Part shown: one piece after another, positions 21,567 to 32,631 of the stretch | Layout of the letters: each line of letters opens with the position of its first letter | Position numbering within the stretch: position 1 is the first letter of the stretch | Made by a program: the position numbers and the translations under genes | Notes under the pieces: generated by a model | Databases searched by the model: none | Told to the model about the DNA's origin: nothing | Seen by the model: only the letters and a program-made list of their open reading frames with translations | Source: Patiria miniata | Taxonomy: Eukaryota > Echinodermata > Asteroidea > Valvatida > Asterinidae | Assembly (NCBI RefSeq): GCF_015706575.1 | Contig: NW_024037059.1 | Span: forward strand, 13,181,730 to 13,245,729 | Direction: 5' to 3' | DNA: 64,000 nucleotides

Positions 21567-22804
21567 TTGATGGTTTCTTTACAAAGACAGCAGTCAGTCC
21601 TCAACAAGAAGGAAGACACTTTTCTACAGAGTGTTGCATCAACTAGTTCAGCCAGTGTCACTCTCGATGACAAAAAACAGCTAGTGATGGATGCAGTGCA
21701 GAAGGTGCATGTTACTTGCACGCGTAGTCCCATGGGTGGGCGGGTGGGTTTACCCTCCTCACTAGCTGCTGCTCCATCTTCCCTTGAGACCGAGTTGTCG
21801 TTGCAAGACAGCCATCCTTGTGATGATTCAGCAACAACAAAAGTATGTTCTGAATATTGGTTTATGTTGATTATTGTACTTGTGGTTTATTTTTTTGTTT
21901 GGTATGCTGACACATTCCTGCCAATTGTACAACTGTTCATAATTTATAATTCAATTGGATCTTGAATATCAATAGACCATGAGTGGCACAGTTGAAACAT
22001 TCTAAGGTGTTGATTTGAATGATTCAAGGATCACTAAGAAAAGTTAGTTTTTTTCTGTGACGTGAGTGACAGCATGACGCAATTAGATGCCAAGGTACAT
22101 GCAGCTGAAGTGAATGTTGCTTTGGGGATAGTTTCAGTTGCTACGTACAGGCAGGTTCCCAGTATTAAATACATGTTGTATAAGTACAATGTACTGAATG
22201 ATTGTTTTTTGGAGGGCAAAGGGAACCAGACTATTTGTCCTTCCAGCCTTGCTTTGGTTACATTTATTTGAATGGGAAAAAAACCAAGATGGCCACAACA
22301 TGATAATAGTCTATTGCCAATGTAATTTTTGTGGGGCCCTTCAATTATTTTTACAGTCAAATTTTGTAACAATTACAAAATAGGCTGTGCGAGAAATGAA
22401 ATGTGAAGTTTATAGTCATTTAAGTATTTTTGGAAACATCTTGACATTCAGGAATCAGGAAAGTTATTGAAAAACAAATCGAATTCCCAAATGTTTCAAT
22501 TCTTTTTTATACTGGGTTCTGATTTAATATTTACTTCCAGTCAGAAGCAAGTCACTACGTGTCTCCAATGGTCCTGCAACAGATCGGTACAATGACTCGA
22601 GCAATCAACCTTTGGAAACTCGCTCTAAACAACCAAGATACAAGTCCCAGAACAGTAGAAGATTTCTCCTGGAAGGCGAACGATGCATTCAATGCAGTGG
22701 AGACAACTCATCATAACTTCACCGACGCGATTGAAGATGACGATGTGTACAAGAAAGAAGAATATAGTGGGTGGAGGGGGTCCAGGCCACCTTCCTCAAT
22801 GTGA
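21567..22804 (+). CDS. Two-exon ORF of unknown function (179 codons)
   Basis: Exon 1, 21567-21842, opens with ATG and ends at a GTATGT donor; exon 2, 22541-22804, follows a TTACTTCCAG acceptor and joins in phase 0. The protein begins MMVSLQRQQSVLNKKEDTF, has a Ser/Ala/Thr-rich middle, and a second half with a possible helix (QIGTMTRAINLWKLALNN) and an acidic patch (DAIEDDDVYKKEEY). No domain is recognised. Splice sites and phase agreement support it; the start next to a repeat weakens it. It could be part of a transposon protein. Confidence 0.4.
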
Positions 22805-22819
22805 GGCTTCAAACAGAGA

Positions 22820-23080
22820 GTTTCCTGTGGGACGAGCAGTTTTGTCCCAGTAGTTGTAAGAGTGGAGGGCAGCCCCTGATGAGGCTACAGCCTCGAGTGA
22901 TGGTGATGAAGATGAAGTAGTCCCAGACAATGCTACGGCCTCAGGTAATAATAGTTATAAAGATGAAGTAGCCCCTGGCAAAAAAAACCAATAACAACCT
23001 AACAATGTAGACAACAATGTGATGTTCCAGGTTTTGAGGCTTCTTCGGTGTAGTGGTGCGGTTAGTAGTAGTACGGCCAG
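22820..23080. repeat. Degenerate repeats of GATGAAGATGAAGTAG..CCC type
   Basis: Words such as GATGAAGATGAAGTAGTCCC and AAAGATGAAGTAGCCCC recur with CTACAGCCTC/CTACGGCCTC about every 60 bases. They read as a decayed acidic repeat interrupted by stops. No gene is supported. Confidence 0.4.
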
Positions 23081-23310
23081 TAAACAGTTAAACAGACTGC
23101 AGATAATAACGAGGCTGTGAACCAAGATGAAGTTGGCAGGAAGGCTATAGAGACAATCCGTAGTGGATTTTATGTCGATGACTGGTTAAGTTCGGCAAAA
23201 TACAGATGTAGCTGTGAAATTAGTACACAGACGGAAGAAGATCATGTGTGAGGGTGGCTTCAAGTCGACAAAGTGGCTCAGCAATGAAAGAAAGGTAATC
23301 AATTGTCTCT
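23080..23310 (+). pseudogene. BEL/Pao retrotransposon reverse transcriptase scrap
   Basis: The frame reads TADNNEAVNQDEVGRKAI then ETIRSGFYVDDWLSSA. The YVDD at 23171-23182 and its setting match the catalytic aspartates of BEL/Pao reverse transcriptase. A frame change of one base near 23220 leads to CEGGFKSTKWLSNERKV, the next conserved word of the same family. Nothing of gag, integrase or LTRs is seen nearby, so this is a short relic. Confidence 0.65.
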
Positions 23311-23329
23311 TTCTGGCTTATCCTTGATG

Positions 23330-24600
23330 CTTCTGGGAAGGTAGTCTGGTGCGGATACCCCTGGTGATATGCGGAGAGGAAGGAGACCACTTTGGTATCT
23401 CGCCAGAAGACCATGGTCATCTTCCCCTACTGCCTTGAGTACATGGTACTTCGAGGTACCCTGGCCATGTTCTGTATGTGGTGGTGCTGGTTGGGATTCT
23501 TATCTGCTTGGTGGGATTCTTATTGGCTTGGTGCTGAAGCTATCTGGCACACCCTAGTACAACCACTTCACAGCACCATAAAGATATGTCTTGTTGTCCC
23601 GCAGCTTGGAGGTGAGGGCAACTAACATGTACAGCCTGTTTAAGTACAGCTGGTGGTACCTGCTAAGAAAGGGTTCATATAGAGATATCCTGTTAACCAT
23701 CATGTGTACAGGGTATTCCGTGTTGGTTTCTCAGATATGGCGCAAACTTTCGAACCTATCACACAAGGCTTCAGAGGCATAAAAATGCAGTGCCTTGACC
23801 ATTGGCCTTGGCACCCTTGTATTTCAATTATTGTAATTATACATTTTCCTTGTATACTATCACCGTGTCAAAAGAAACACACAAGCCTAAATTATCAAAG
23901 GGAAAATGAAGGTATATGAGGGGTTGTAATACTGCTGCTTAATACCCTGTGCTTGTCATATGGCATCAAGATTAAGGAACTAGATAGATGAGTTTAAAAA
24001 AGTTCAGACTTTTGACGAAAAAATGACAGAATTTGACGGGAGAGTTGAAGATATTCACACGATTGATGGCAAGGGTGAAAAGGCATGATGGAGGATCAGG
24101 GGACAAAAAGGCCAAGGAAAAGTCAGATGACATGGCACTAGCAAAGAAAAAGGAAGCATGTGGACGAAGAGTCTCAGGACCTATCGGTGGCACCGGCCAA
24201 GAAGAAGGAGGGTTGGAAGATGAGGAAAGGGATATTAATGAGCTTCTTTTATAATGACGTTGATGATGATGAAGCATAGGTACCACTTGGCCACATCAAA
24301 GATTCTTCATCAGAGGCCGAGCTCCCTTCTGATGACTAAATATCCAGCACCACCTAATTAGATATATCTGATAAGGTGATGAACCCCAAAGGCAACTCAT
24401 AGACGAAGACAAGTGCGACTCAATCCAGGGTCGTAAAGCCAAGTCACCATCAGCCTGGCCAGTGCTGTAGGCCTACATGTACATATTAAGTTGCTGTCAT
24501 TTGCCCATCAGTCTTCTTTAAACAAACCGTAAAATTTCAGGCGCACTTTTTGCTCTAATATCGAAGGGAAAAAATGCTCCAGAGCCACAGCAACACACAT
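23330..24600. other. No recognised gene
   Basis: Short ORFs only. The frame at 24033-24254 is rich in Lys, Glu and Gly and looks coding-like (RHDGGSGDKKAKEKSDD), but it has no partner exon or known motif. It could be a scrap of a transposon gag or of a low-complexity protein. Confidence 0.35.
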
Positions 24601-24608
24601 ACAGAGAG

Positions 24609-24800
24609 TCAATAGATTATGATAATGAGTAGACTGGATCTCGTTTGTACAAGTGCATTTCGAACAATGATACCGAGTCGAGAACTACATGTAGCTTAAA
24701 CTGGTTTCCGCTGATAGCTGCCCAAGTTCCCGACTCCGTATCACAGTTCGAATGCACTTGTGTGTACAAACGAGATCCAGTCTAACATTATCATAATTGA
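24609..24800. repeat. Foldback palindrome, about 75-bp arms
   Basis: AGACTGGATCTCGTTTGTAC at the left has its exact complement, GTACAAACGAGATCCAGTCT, at the right; outer ends ATTATGATAATG/CATTATCATAAT also pair. The central 40 bases include a TACATGTA-like word and do not pair. Probably a foldback element; non-coding. Confidence 0.8.
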
Positions 24801-25401
24801 TGCATCGCGCTCGGTAACGGAATCGCGCTGGGACCACTGAATGAACGCTGGGCACGTACGGTTACATTGTGTTGTTCAAACACGAATCTGGAAATTTAGC
24901 GTGTTCACGGTCGATCGCGAGGAGCTCTCGGAATTGAAAGGGAAATTTCACTTTTCATCTGACTTGTAAGCAAACTTTAGAACCTCGATTTTAACCATCG
25001 ATCTCTCCTTGTACCTCAGGTGGCGTATCTAGTAATTTGGAGGCTGTTTGGAGGTAAATCTGATGTTTTTATTTGCCAATGTTGTTTTTTTTCTTGGTCA
25101 ACGGCAGTCGGCAAAATAGTGGCGCACGACGTTTTCTCATGGTTTCTGGAGAATCGCCACCAAAATCATCGAAAAATTTCACAGTTTAGTGTTAGTTGTT
25201 CTGTTTGAAGTCGATTACTAGCTTCATGAATGTCTGCTGCATCGTATGAGGTATGAATTATGGAATCTGGGTCAGGATAATATAGGGAAAATTGACCGCT
25301 TTTGTAATAAACTGAGGATACAGAGTCCCGGATTTCGGGACTCTTACGACTCGATACTTTGAACGTAGTTGTGACTCCAGCTCTAATGCGATAGGCATTA
25401 C

Positions 25402-25565
25402 AGCTGGAGTTACTCAAGCTATGTGAAGAGCACTTCGAGCCAGATTGCTTCGAGGAAAATCGGCAGGCAGTTCTCTTTTTCTTCAAAGCGAAGTCAAAGC
25501 GTCGAGAGTCTACAGAAAGAAGACTTGACTATGCTAAGAAGAGAGATGTACGATTGAATCTTTGA
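25402..25565 (+). pseudogene. THAP-like zinc-finger fragment
   Basis: A short frame reads LCEEHFEPDCFEENRQAV, close to the second half of a THAP domain, where a C..HF..D.F pattern precedes a Leu/Pro-rich end. The first C-x-x-C half was not found and the frame stops at 25565. Kolobok and P-type transposases often carry THAP domains, and a Kolobok-like transposase begins about 0.7 kb downstream, so this may be its N-terminus. Resemblance is short, so confidence is low. Confidence 0.35.
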
Positions 25566-26282
25566 AAAATGTTGTTTTGTCATTATTTGATGTTGATCAG
25601 TTGGTAGCCTTGTAACCAGGTAATGTTACAGTGTTGCACGTGTAATGTTAGATTGCCATGTGAGGCCTACAGCCCGAGTTACAGCAAAGAATAACAAGCA
25701 AATAATTCTTGATTCACTTCTCAATTAGCTAGGCCCTACCATATCAATCACCCGATGCCATGTTGGATTTAAAAATATTTTACAGGAGCATGGAGGGGGC
25801 CTAAACAAAAAATCATAAAAATATAACGTTAATTTTTAATTAATCGACTTGAGTAAGTTTTTTTTTTAAAGCTTACATACAGAATTTAAAGGTGTTACAC
25901 TACGCAGGCGACATATTCTTTTGACTTTTTTTGCTAATGAAAAAATCCCCCTCCCCCCCAAAAAAAATAGGCCCTATTAATAATAGTAATAATTAAAATA
26001 ACAGGCCAGCATGGCCACTTTGCACGGTGGGCCTAATGTTAGAACATTTAGAACCGAGCTATTCATCCATCATAATAACATTCCGAAGACATTGTTTCAA
26101 TTTGGCACGCTTTGGGCCAAACTTATAAAAGTTTGATCCACAATGCCCCCAGTTTTAAAAATTCCTACTTTTTTAAAGGGTCGATTAGGCCAAGTAAAAA
26201 CCAGTTGATTGTCCGGGTTTTTCCAAAAAAGAGGAGGATGAGGGCCTTTTTATTTTTTTTCCAAGACGGTCGCCAAGCATTC

Positions 26283-27170
26283 TAATTCAAAATGGTCACC
26301 ATTTCTTCAGTTTAATGGTCACCATTTCTTCGAGTGGCCATGTAGTGATGAAATGGTCATCACAACCTACTATAGGTCAGGCACCAGTGGGCAATCTTCT
26401 GGGAGCAGCCTCGATACTGTTTAGTGGCAACACTTTTAGTCATGTATCAAATTTATATGGTTTACAGTTTTTCGGCCAAACAACGTACTACGACATACAA
26501 AAACACCTGTTTGTTCCAGCTGTAAATACCCATTATTTGCAGCACATGGGTAATATTCATCCCAACTTCAAAAGAAAGAAAGTTAAGGTGTCAGGGGATG
26601 GCAGGTGTGACTCTCCTGGTTACAATGCCAAATGCGGTAGTTATGTCTTGATGAATTCGTCAACCCGTGAAATTATGGCCATGGCCTTGGTACAAGTCAG
26701 CAAGGTCAAAAATTCTAATGCCATGGAACTGGCTGGCTGCAAACGCACACTGGAATCACAACACTCATTAGAGAAGACTACAAAAAAATTGAACACCAGT
26801 AAGATGTTTGGCATGTGACAAAATCAATTTAAAAAAAAACTACAGTAACTGCAATTATGGCTAAAAGAAAGGAGAATTATGCGCTCCTTGGCTGGATAAA
26901 ATCCATTTCCAACCAAATATGGTATGCTTGCCAAAACTGAAGCGAAAAACCCAAAATTTTGACTGAAAAAAAATACAGTCAATCCAGCATCACATCGTTA
27001 ATGTTCACCGATGTGACAGGGACCATACCAAGCACTGTGACCACGAGCCTCTAACAGGCAAAGAGTCGGCAGCCAAAAAATGGCTAACTGCAGGCTCCAC
27101 ACCCCACAAAGCACTCCAGGAGGTTCAATTTAATAAGAGACTTGTAAAGGACTTCCCAACTTGGACTTAA
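26283..27170 (+). pseudogene. Kolobok-like transposase, truncated and frameshifted
   Basis: The frame at 26315-26818 holds the characteristic VSGDGRCDSPGYNAKCGSYV block with catalytic aspartates. It is followed by SKVKNSNAMELAGCKRTL, as in Kolobok-superfamily transposases. Downstream, in other frames, come APWLDKI, HIVNVH and, at 27008-27170, KHCDHEPLTGKESAAKKWLT plus TPHKALQEVQFNKRLVKDFP, which follow in family order. At least two frame changes occur between 26818 and 27010, and the usual C-terminus after LVKDFP is missing. Terminal inverted repeats and the TTAA target site were not identified. Confidence 0.7.
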
Positions 27171-28950
27171 AGTAAAAGTCTAGAGTGCGTTGACCCAGTT
27201 GAAAAAACTGGTCTTGGCGGCAACAGTGGTATAGCCCCGTTACGTCACAAGAATCAGCCTTTTAATAGAGACAAAAGTCTCAATATTCATTTGTTTATTA
27301 TAGAAATTGTTTTGGATAGTTTGTGAAAATGAAATGCAAAGTAATTTGGTTTTGTATAAGCATTACTGTGAAGGTATTGTTGCACTATACAGATGTTGTT
27401 TCGCTGTTTGGAAGTGGGTTTCAATTATAGTTAATGTTGCATAAATAAATATATTTTGAAAGAAAATAGTATCGAAGGGATGAAGGTGCCTAAATTTTGT
27501 AAAGGTAGTGTCGAAAGTTGAAAAGATGAAAGAAAATGCATACGTGTCTCTGTTTTATTTTGAGTGGGCTTGAAAAAATTGTTCAGAATATTTTTTGTAG
27601 GCTTACGGATGATAAGTCATCAAAGTTGACCACAGGATGTTACTTAGTTAAATTTGTAATGAAAATAGATTATTAAAAAATGTGCATATATATGAGTAGA
27701 GATCTTGGAAGCAGCTGCCAGAGTGTTGGATTCAACATGCTTTTTTTCTATTGGTGAGATCCATCCAAAGTCAGAAGTATACATGTACATCAACAAAACA
27801 AGGTTCAGGGGAATGAGTTATTGTTGAAGTATTTTACTGATACATGTATATTGCCAAAAAGCCCAAAATTGGCACATCAGCGTCGTCAGGAAACGGGCAG
27901 AGCATACTGTTCGAAACGTTGAGTCCCTCCGGTTCTTTTCAGAACCACACATACTCAGAAAAGAGATTTATTCACATGGTACTATCGCAAACTTATCTTG
28001 TCTTAGAATGGTATACATGAAGACAAATGGATTCAGGTCTTTTATTTAGTAAGCCTCAGTTGGTTTTATTTTGTATGCCCAAGAAATCAAACCCAACAGT
28101 TCTTTCGAAGGATGTACATTTAGTCTCAGACATTCAGAACTTGGCTGTGCATGGATGGTACTCATACATCCAGAACAGTGACATTAGGTTGAATCCTGCC
28201 AACAACTACTTCTGCATGCTGCCATGATGTAAGTTTGTTGCGTACCTTTTCTTTTGTTTTTAGCATTTCAAACAAATTCTCATGAAATTGAAGTGAATGT
28301 TCAACTAGCCATGTCTTGTTGCACTTCTGTCCCTAAAATATGATCTTAAATTCTACTTACATGTAATAATTGTTAAATTCTTTTCAAATTAACTTCCTGA
28401 CCTCTGTTACAACTGATTATGTTGTAACCAACATATAATTTTTGTTGCAATATTAATTGGTTCGGACTGACGTAGCAAGGATTGACCGATAGTGTACTAT
28501 CTTTTACTACACTATCAGTCAATTTTTTGTTAAACATTATCGGCCAGTCATATTTGTGTTATATTAGGCAGAAAAAAAACAACAGTTCTGCTTCCGGTTT
28601 ACTTATCTACCCTACTGTGACAGCCCCTACCCTATTTTTTTTATGGTAAAATGCGAAAAAAATGCCCCAAACCATCAATTGTTACCTTTTACCCTTGACA
28701 ACACGCAGACGCCTCCATATGATCGTACCCAAAACAGATTGGCCAAAAAAAAAATTATTTCCCTACTTACCCTATTTTCAAGTGCCATGTAATCGAAACC
28801 AGAACTATTTTTGTTGGCCTTATTGGTTGGCGATACATTATTAGTTGTAACAACCTAAAAAGTAAACCATTGCAAAGGAATTCAATAGCCCATTTGTGTG
28901 TGTTTATGCCTCCATGTTGAAGAGGAATCAAACCTGATGTGTAGTAATAT
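27171..28950. other. No recognised gene
   Basis: AT-rich sequence. The 66-aa ORF at 28027-28227 (KSNPTVLSKDVHLVSDIQ) has coding-like composition but no recognised family. Pyrimidine-rich sequence at 28600-28800 ends in GGCC-flanked poly-A/poly-T words and may be another degenerate inverted-repeat element. Confidence 0.35.
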
Positions 28951-28953
28951 ACC

Positions 28954-29111
28954 AATATTGAGTGGCTCAGAGTGAAATTGGAGGAATATTGTTGCCAGAT
29001 AAAATCTGGACTTTTCCATTTCACGAGGCAAAGCTGAGTGAACTCGAAAAGTCCAGATTTTACTGAGAGATAATATTCCTCCCATTTCACAATTTAAAGT
29101 CACTCAATATT
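28954..29111. repeat. Foldback palindrome with CTCAGCTTTGCCTCG-like loop
   Basis: AATATTGAGTG at the left pairs with CACTCAATATT at the right, and AAAATCTGGACTTTTC pairs with its complement nearer the centre. The centre, read in reverse, is CTCAGCTTTGCCTCGTGAAA, a variant of the loop in the 16.8-kb foldback. Non-coding. Confidence 0.8.
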
Positions 29112-29189
29112 TGCTTGATATATTGATATATAGACTATTGTTGTAATTTGATATATTTGGACTTTAATTTCAATAAAAAATTGGTGGAA

Positions 29190-29345
29190 ATGTTTTTTTC
29201 TCTTCCAAAAATGAAAATGTTTGAACCCCACGCAGTAACGCTGGCTCTTTGGAACAATATGCACAATGCTGAACGCACACCAGCATGCATTTGCACACAG
29301 ATACCGTGTCATGGAACAAGAATAATCCTAACTATTGAATAGTAT
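29190..29345. mobile_element. MITE of the 16.4-kb family, copy 2, reverse orientation, degenerate
   Basis: Read in reverse complement it carries CATGCTGGTGTGCGTTCAGC, ATATTGTTCCAAAGAGCCAG and GGGGTTCAAACATTTTC, matching the interior of the element at 16383-16719. The terminal repeats are not preserved. The minus-strand frame it creates parallels the plus-strand frame in copy 1, which reflects shared DNA and not a gene. Confidence 0.65.
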
Positions 29346-30079
29346 TTCCCATTCCCCATGGGCGAATGGGATTTTGCACTTTGTTTTAAAGAATTCCCTT
29401 GCAGAGTATAATCAAATAATTCTCTACGCCTATTAAAGTTTGCTTTTAAATTTAAAAATGTACCACTGGTAAAGGGGTAACTTAGGCACAATCTTAAAAA
29501 AAATCTGTTTTAATGGTTAAGGAGTCTTGATACTGTTTGAAACTGAATATTACTTCCAGGGAAGAACATAAGGAAAAAATGGAACAAAATCCAATTCTGA
29601 TGCAGAACTACCCCAACTACCCCAACTTAAAATGACTAAATGGAACTCCCTCAGGTTTTGTTTGTCATAAAATGAATGTACAGGTAAGTGGCACACTGTC
29701 TCCGTCAGCTAGGAATGATCTCCTAACCAACACCCTGATGTGAGGCCATTCCAGGGAGCCAGTGTACGGTTCTACCTGTAACAGCACCAATCATAAACCC
29801 CACTTTATCTTGTTGTACTCATAGTGAGGTTTCTGCTCCAGATTTCTGCTCCAGATTTCTTTCACCAGTCACCCCAAGCAGACCTCAGCCAATATTGAAT
29901 AGTGCTGATCTGACTGCTGACATTAATGATCATCTACACACTGTCTGCTATCGGTTGGCCAAAAAAGAAGTAAAACGTTAACAATTTTTGTGGTTACTAC
30001 AAAATGATAAACTGTCAGAGCTTACTAAGTGTGAAGGTAACATTTTCCAGTTTTAGTTTGTACTCCATTGACAGATGTC
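29346..30079. other. No recognised gene
   Basis: Non-coding by inspection. A small direct repeat, TTTCTGCTCCAGA twice, lies at about 29832-29856. Confidence 0.4.
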
Positions 30080-31420
30080 ACAGGTGTCCACAGGTTGATG
30101 GGAGGATGGATGTCACCAAAGGTACGTGAAAGTGTTCCTGCGCGCCAACTTCATGTACGCACAAAGTACAAATGTAGCTGCAGAGAAGGCAATGCGATGA
30201 TTATAAGACCTCATCAGCTTCTTGTTGGACACATGGGACAGTGATGACCATCACAGGATTTCTCTGCAGCTTGGTGAAAAGGCATCTTACTAATTATCTG
30301 TTGTGGCTCTGTACTGGGTAGAGATATACCATTTTGAAGAATTTGTTGGAGATGTCACTTTGATAAATTCTCATGGATGTTCATCAGCTGCTGGGTGGAC
30401 AGATGACATTGTCTTTTACCTGTGACAGGTTTCCTGTTGTTGTTGAATGGAATGTCTTCACTGTGATGGCTTGTTGTAGCTCTGAGAGAAGTCATTTTGA
30501 AGTGAAGAACTGCATTTTCTGCATGTACATGTACTGTTTGGCGGACTGATTGCATTATCACTTTCACATGTTTCTTTGTGCTGCTGAATGGTAAGAGCTC
30601 ATTATGATGAACTGTCACAGCTCTGGGTGGAGATGATGCAAGTTTACATGTAGATGCTGGAGAGATGTTACCCTGACAAACTGCCATACATGTACACTTC
30701 ACTTGCTGCTGGCTGGACATCTGTCTGGACGCTTTGACAAAGAGCTTCCTTGTACAGCTCTGGGTGGAGATGCCACAGTGAAGAAATGCCACAGGTGCAC
30801 TTTGTGGCAAAACTGTGATCAATTGTGGTAGGTCTCCATTTGCTCTAGTGACTGGGCAGAAAGATGGCACTGTGGCAAGTTGTCACAGGTCTCCATTTAT
30901 AGTTTGGTGGGACAATCACATCATAATGATATTTTGTAGCTTTGGATCTTATACCAGGTAGAAAGATTTCAATTTGTAGAGCAGCCACCTGCTGCTGGGT
31001 GACTGATTACACTACTGCATCACATATATCTTTGTGCTGCTCAAAGGAAACAGCTCCCTCATGATAAACTGTCACAGTTCTAGGTAGAGATGTTGCAGGT
31101 TTACTTGAAGAGAATTTGCCACTTGCTGCTGATGGCTGGACAGATGATGCTGTGATAAGCATGTTCCTTGTGTTGCTGGATGGCAGGAGCTCATTATATG
31201 ATGAACCGTCAAGCTCTAGGTAGAGATGTCGCATGTTAGCACGGTAAAGTGATGTTACTATGACAAATTGTCAAGAGGTCTTCACTTGCTGCTGGGTAAA
31301 CAATTTACACTGTTATGTAGAGGCTTCCTTAAGCTACCGGTACTGTCACAGCTCTGGGTAAAGGTGTCATAGTGAAGAACTGTCATGTGTTCACTCAGTG
31401 AGGATATATTATTATGCTAA
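30080..31420. repeat. Decayed tandem array
   Basis: The phrases CTTGCTGCTGGGTGGACAGAT, CTTTGTGCTGCTGAATGG, GATGAACTGTCACAGCTCTG and GGGTGGAGATG recur in the same order with changing spacing, about six to eight times. Units are strongly diverged with indels, so the period is variable, roughly 120-250 bases. The minus-strand 171-aa and 75-aa ORFs across it come from the array. No known satellite is recognised. Confidence 0.65.
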
Positions 31421-32102
31421 CATGTCAACGATCTCTGTTTGCTATCAGATGGATGGTACCTGTTGTAAAGACCTTGCAGCAACTGCAACGTGCCACTTGG
31501 ATGATCCCTGGTGAAGCTATTTTAGGCCTTGAAGCAACTTGGCAGAGTGAACTGTCCAACACTGCTTCTCCATCTTTGTTTTACCGCAATGAAGTATAAT
31601 AATACATTGAGCAGCCTTCAAGAGTGGATGCTTTTGTTTTGAACCACTTTATCGGTTGTGAGGAGCAACTCTTCAGAAGTTCCCAGTTGTAATCTAAGAA
31701 GTGAAGCATTCCATGCAAATGTTGCCACTGTTGCTCGTTCAAAGCTGGAATGATGTCAAGATGGAGCATGGTGCAATGGAGAAACAAATCATATCCATGA
31801 TTTAGTTACCAACTCAACAGTGCAAAACTTGGCCCAACGTCATTTAAAGTAACATTTTTCTCCACTGTAAATGTAAGCTGGCCCTGCCCGAAAGTCAATT
31901 TTTGTTACCTGAATCATACCACAGGTAAGGCAGATGTAGTCTTGAAGCTTCTAATGAATTTATCTAAAGCACTTACATTCACAACTCCATGTCACAGTTA
32001 TCTGACTGGAAAAACATGAAGCAGTAACCACAAAAATTGCTACCAGGTGTTTATTTTAAGAAATAATACAAAAGAAAATATGGCTCCATCAAATGCCCTA
32101 CA
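31421..32102. other. No recognised gene
   Basis: No stable frame or recognised element. A short ORF at 31414-31599 overlaps the end of the decayed tandem array. Confidence 0.4.
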
Positions 32103-32110
32103 TACATACT

Positions 32111-32393
32111 CATGGGCGTCGCCAGGATTTTTTCTAGAGGGGGGCAAAAAAAATTTTGCCAAAAAATGCTTGTATTTCTCAACACATTCTCGATTTCTCA
32201 GTTTTAGAGGGGGGCAGGGACATTTTGCCCCCCCCCCCCCACTCATTAAATTTACACCACTTTGTCTTCGCGCCTCTTTTTCTTTCTTTCTTTTTTTCTT
32301 TCTTTTTCTTCATTTTTTTTTTTTTTTTTTTGGCTTTTCCAGGGGGGGGGGGCAAGTGCCCCCCATTGCCCCCCCCCCCTCGCGACGCCCATG
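32111..32393. mobile_element. hAT-type MITE with 8-bp target duplication
   Basis: The termini CATGGGCGTCGC and GCGACGCCCATG are exact 12-bp inverted repeats. They are flanked by TACATACT at 32103-32110 and again at 32394-32401, an intact 8-bp target-site duplication as made by hAT transposases. The interior is homopolymer-rich (long C, G and T runs) and non-coding. The intact duplication suggests a fairly young insertion. A fragment of the same family lies near 35660-35722. Confidence 0.85.
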
Positions 32394-32596
32394 TACATAC
32401 TCAACAGTTATTGAAAGTTGTACTAAACACTAAAACTACCTTTTCCATTAGGGCCCTGGTTCCTTTACACTGAAACAGTAAGATAACTTGAATTAAAACA
32501 AACAATTAACAATAAAAACATCAACAATCAAATTAAATTAGACATATAAAAAGAATCAGTACTAAAACCCCAACAAACCAGAATAAAACAAATCCA

Positions 32597-32631
32597 AAAT
32601 TAAAATTAAAATTAAAATTAAAAATTTAAAG
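32597..32631. repeat. AAATTA-type microsatellite
   Basis: About six consecutive AAATTA/AAATT units. Confidence 0.8.

Noticed and set aside
30355..30870. 171-codon minus-strand ORF
   Set aside because: It spans a decayed tandem array; similar peptides recur with the repeat, and there is no start context or splice support.
32047..32473. Overlapping 128- and 105-codon ORFs
   Set aside because: They are translations of the homopolymer-rich interior of a MITE.
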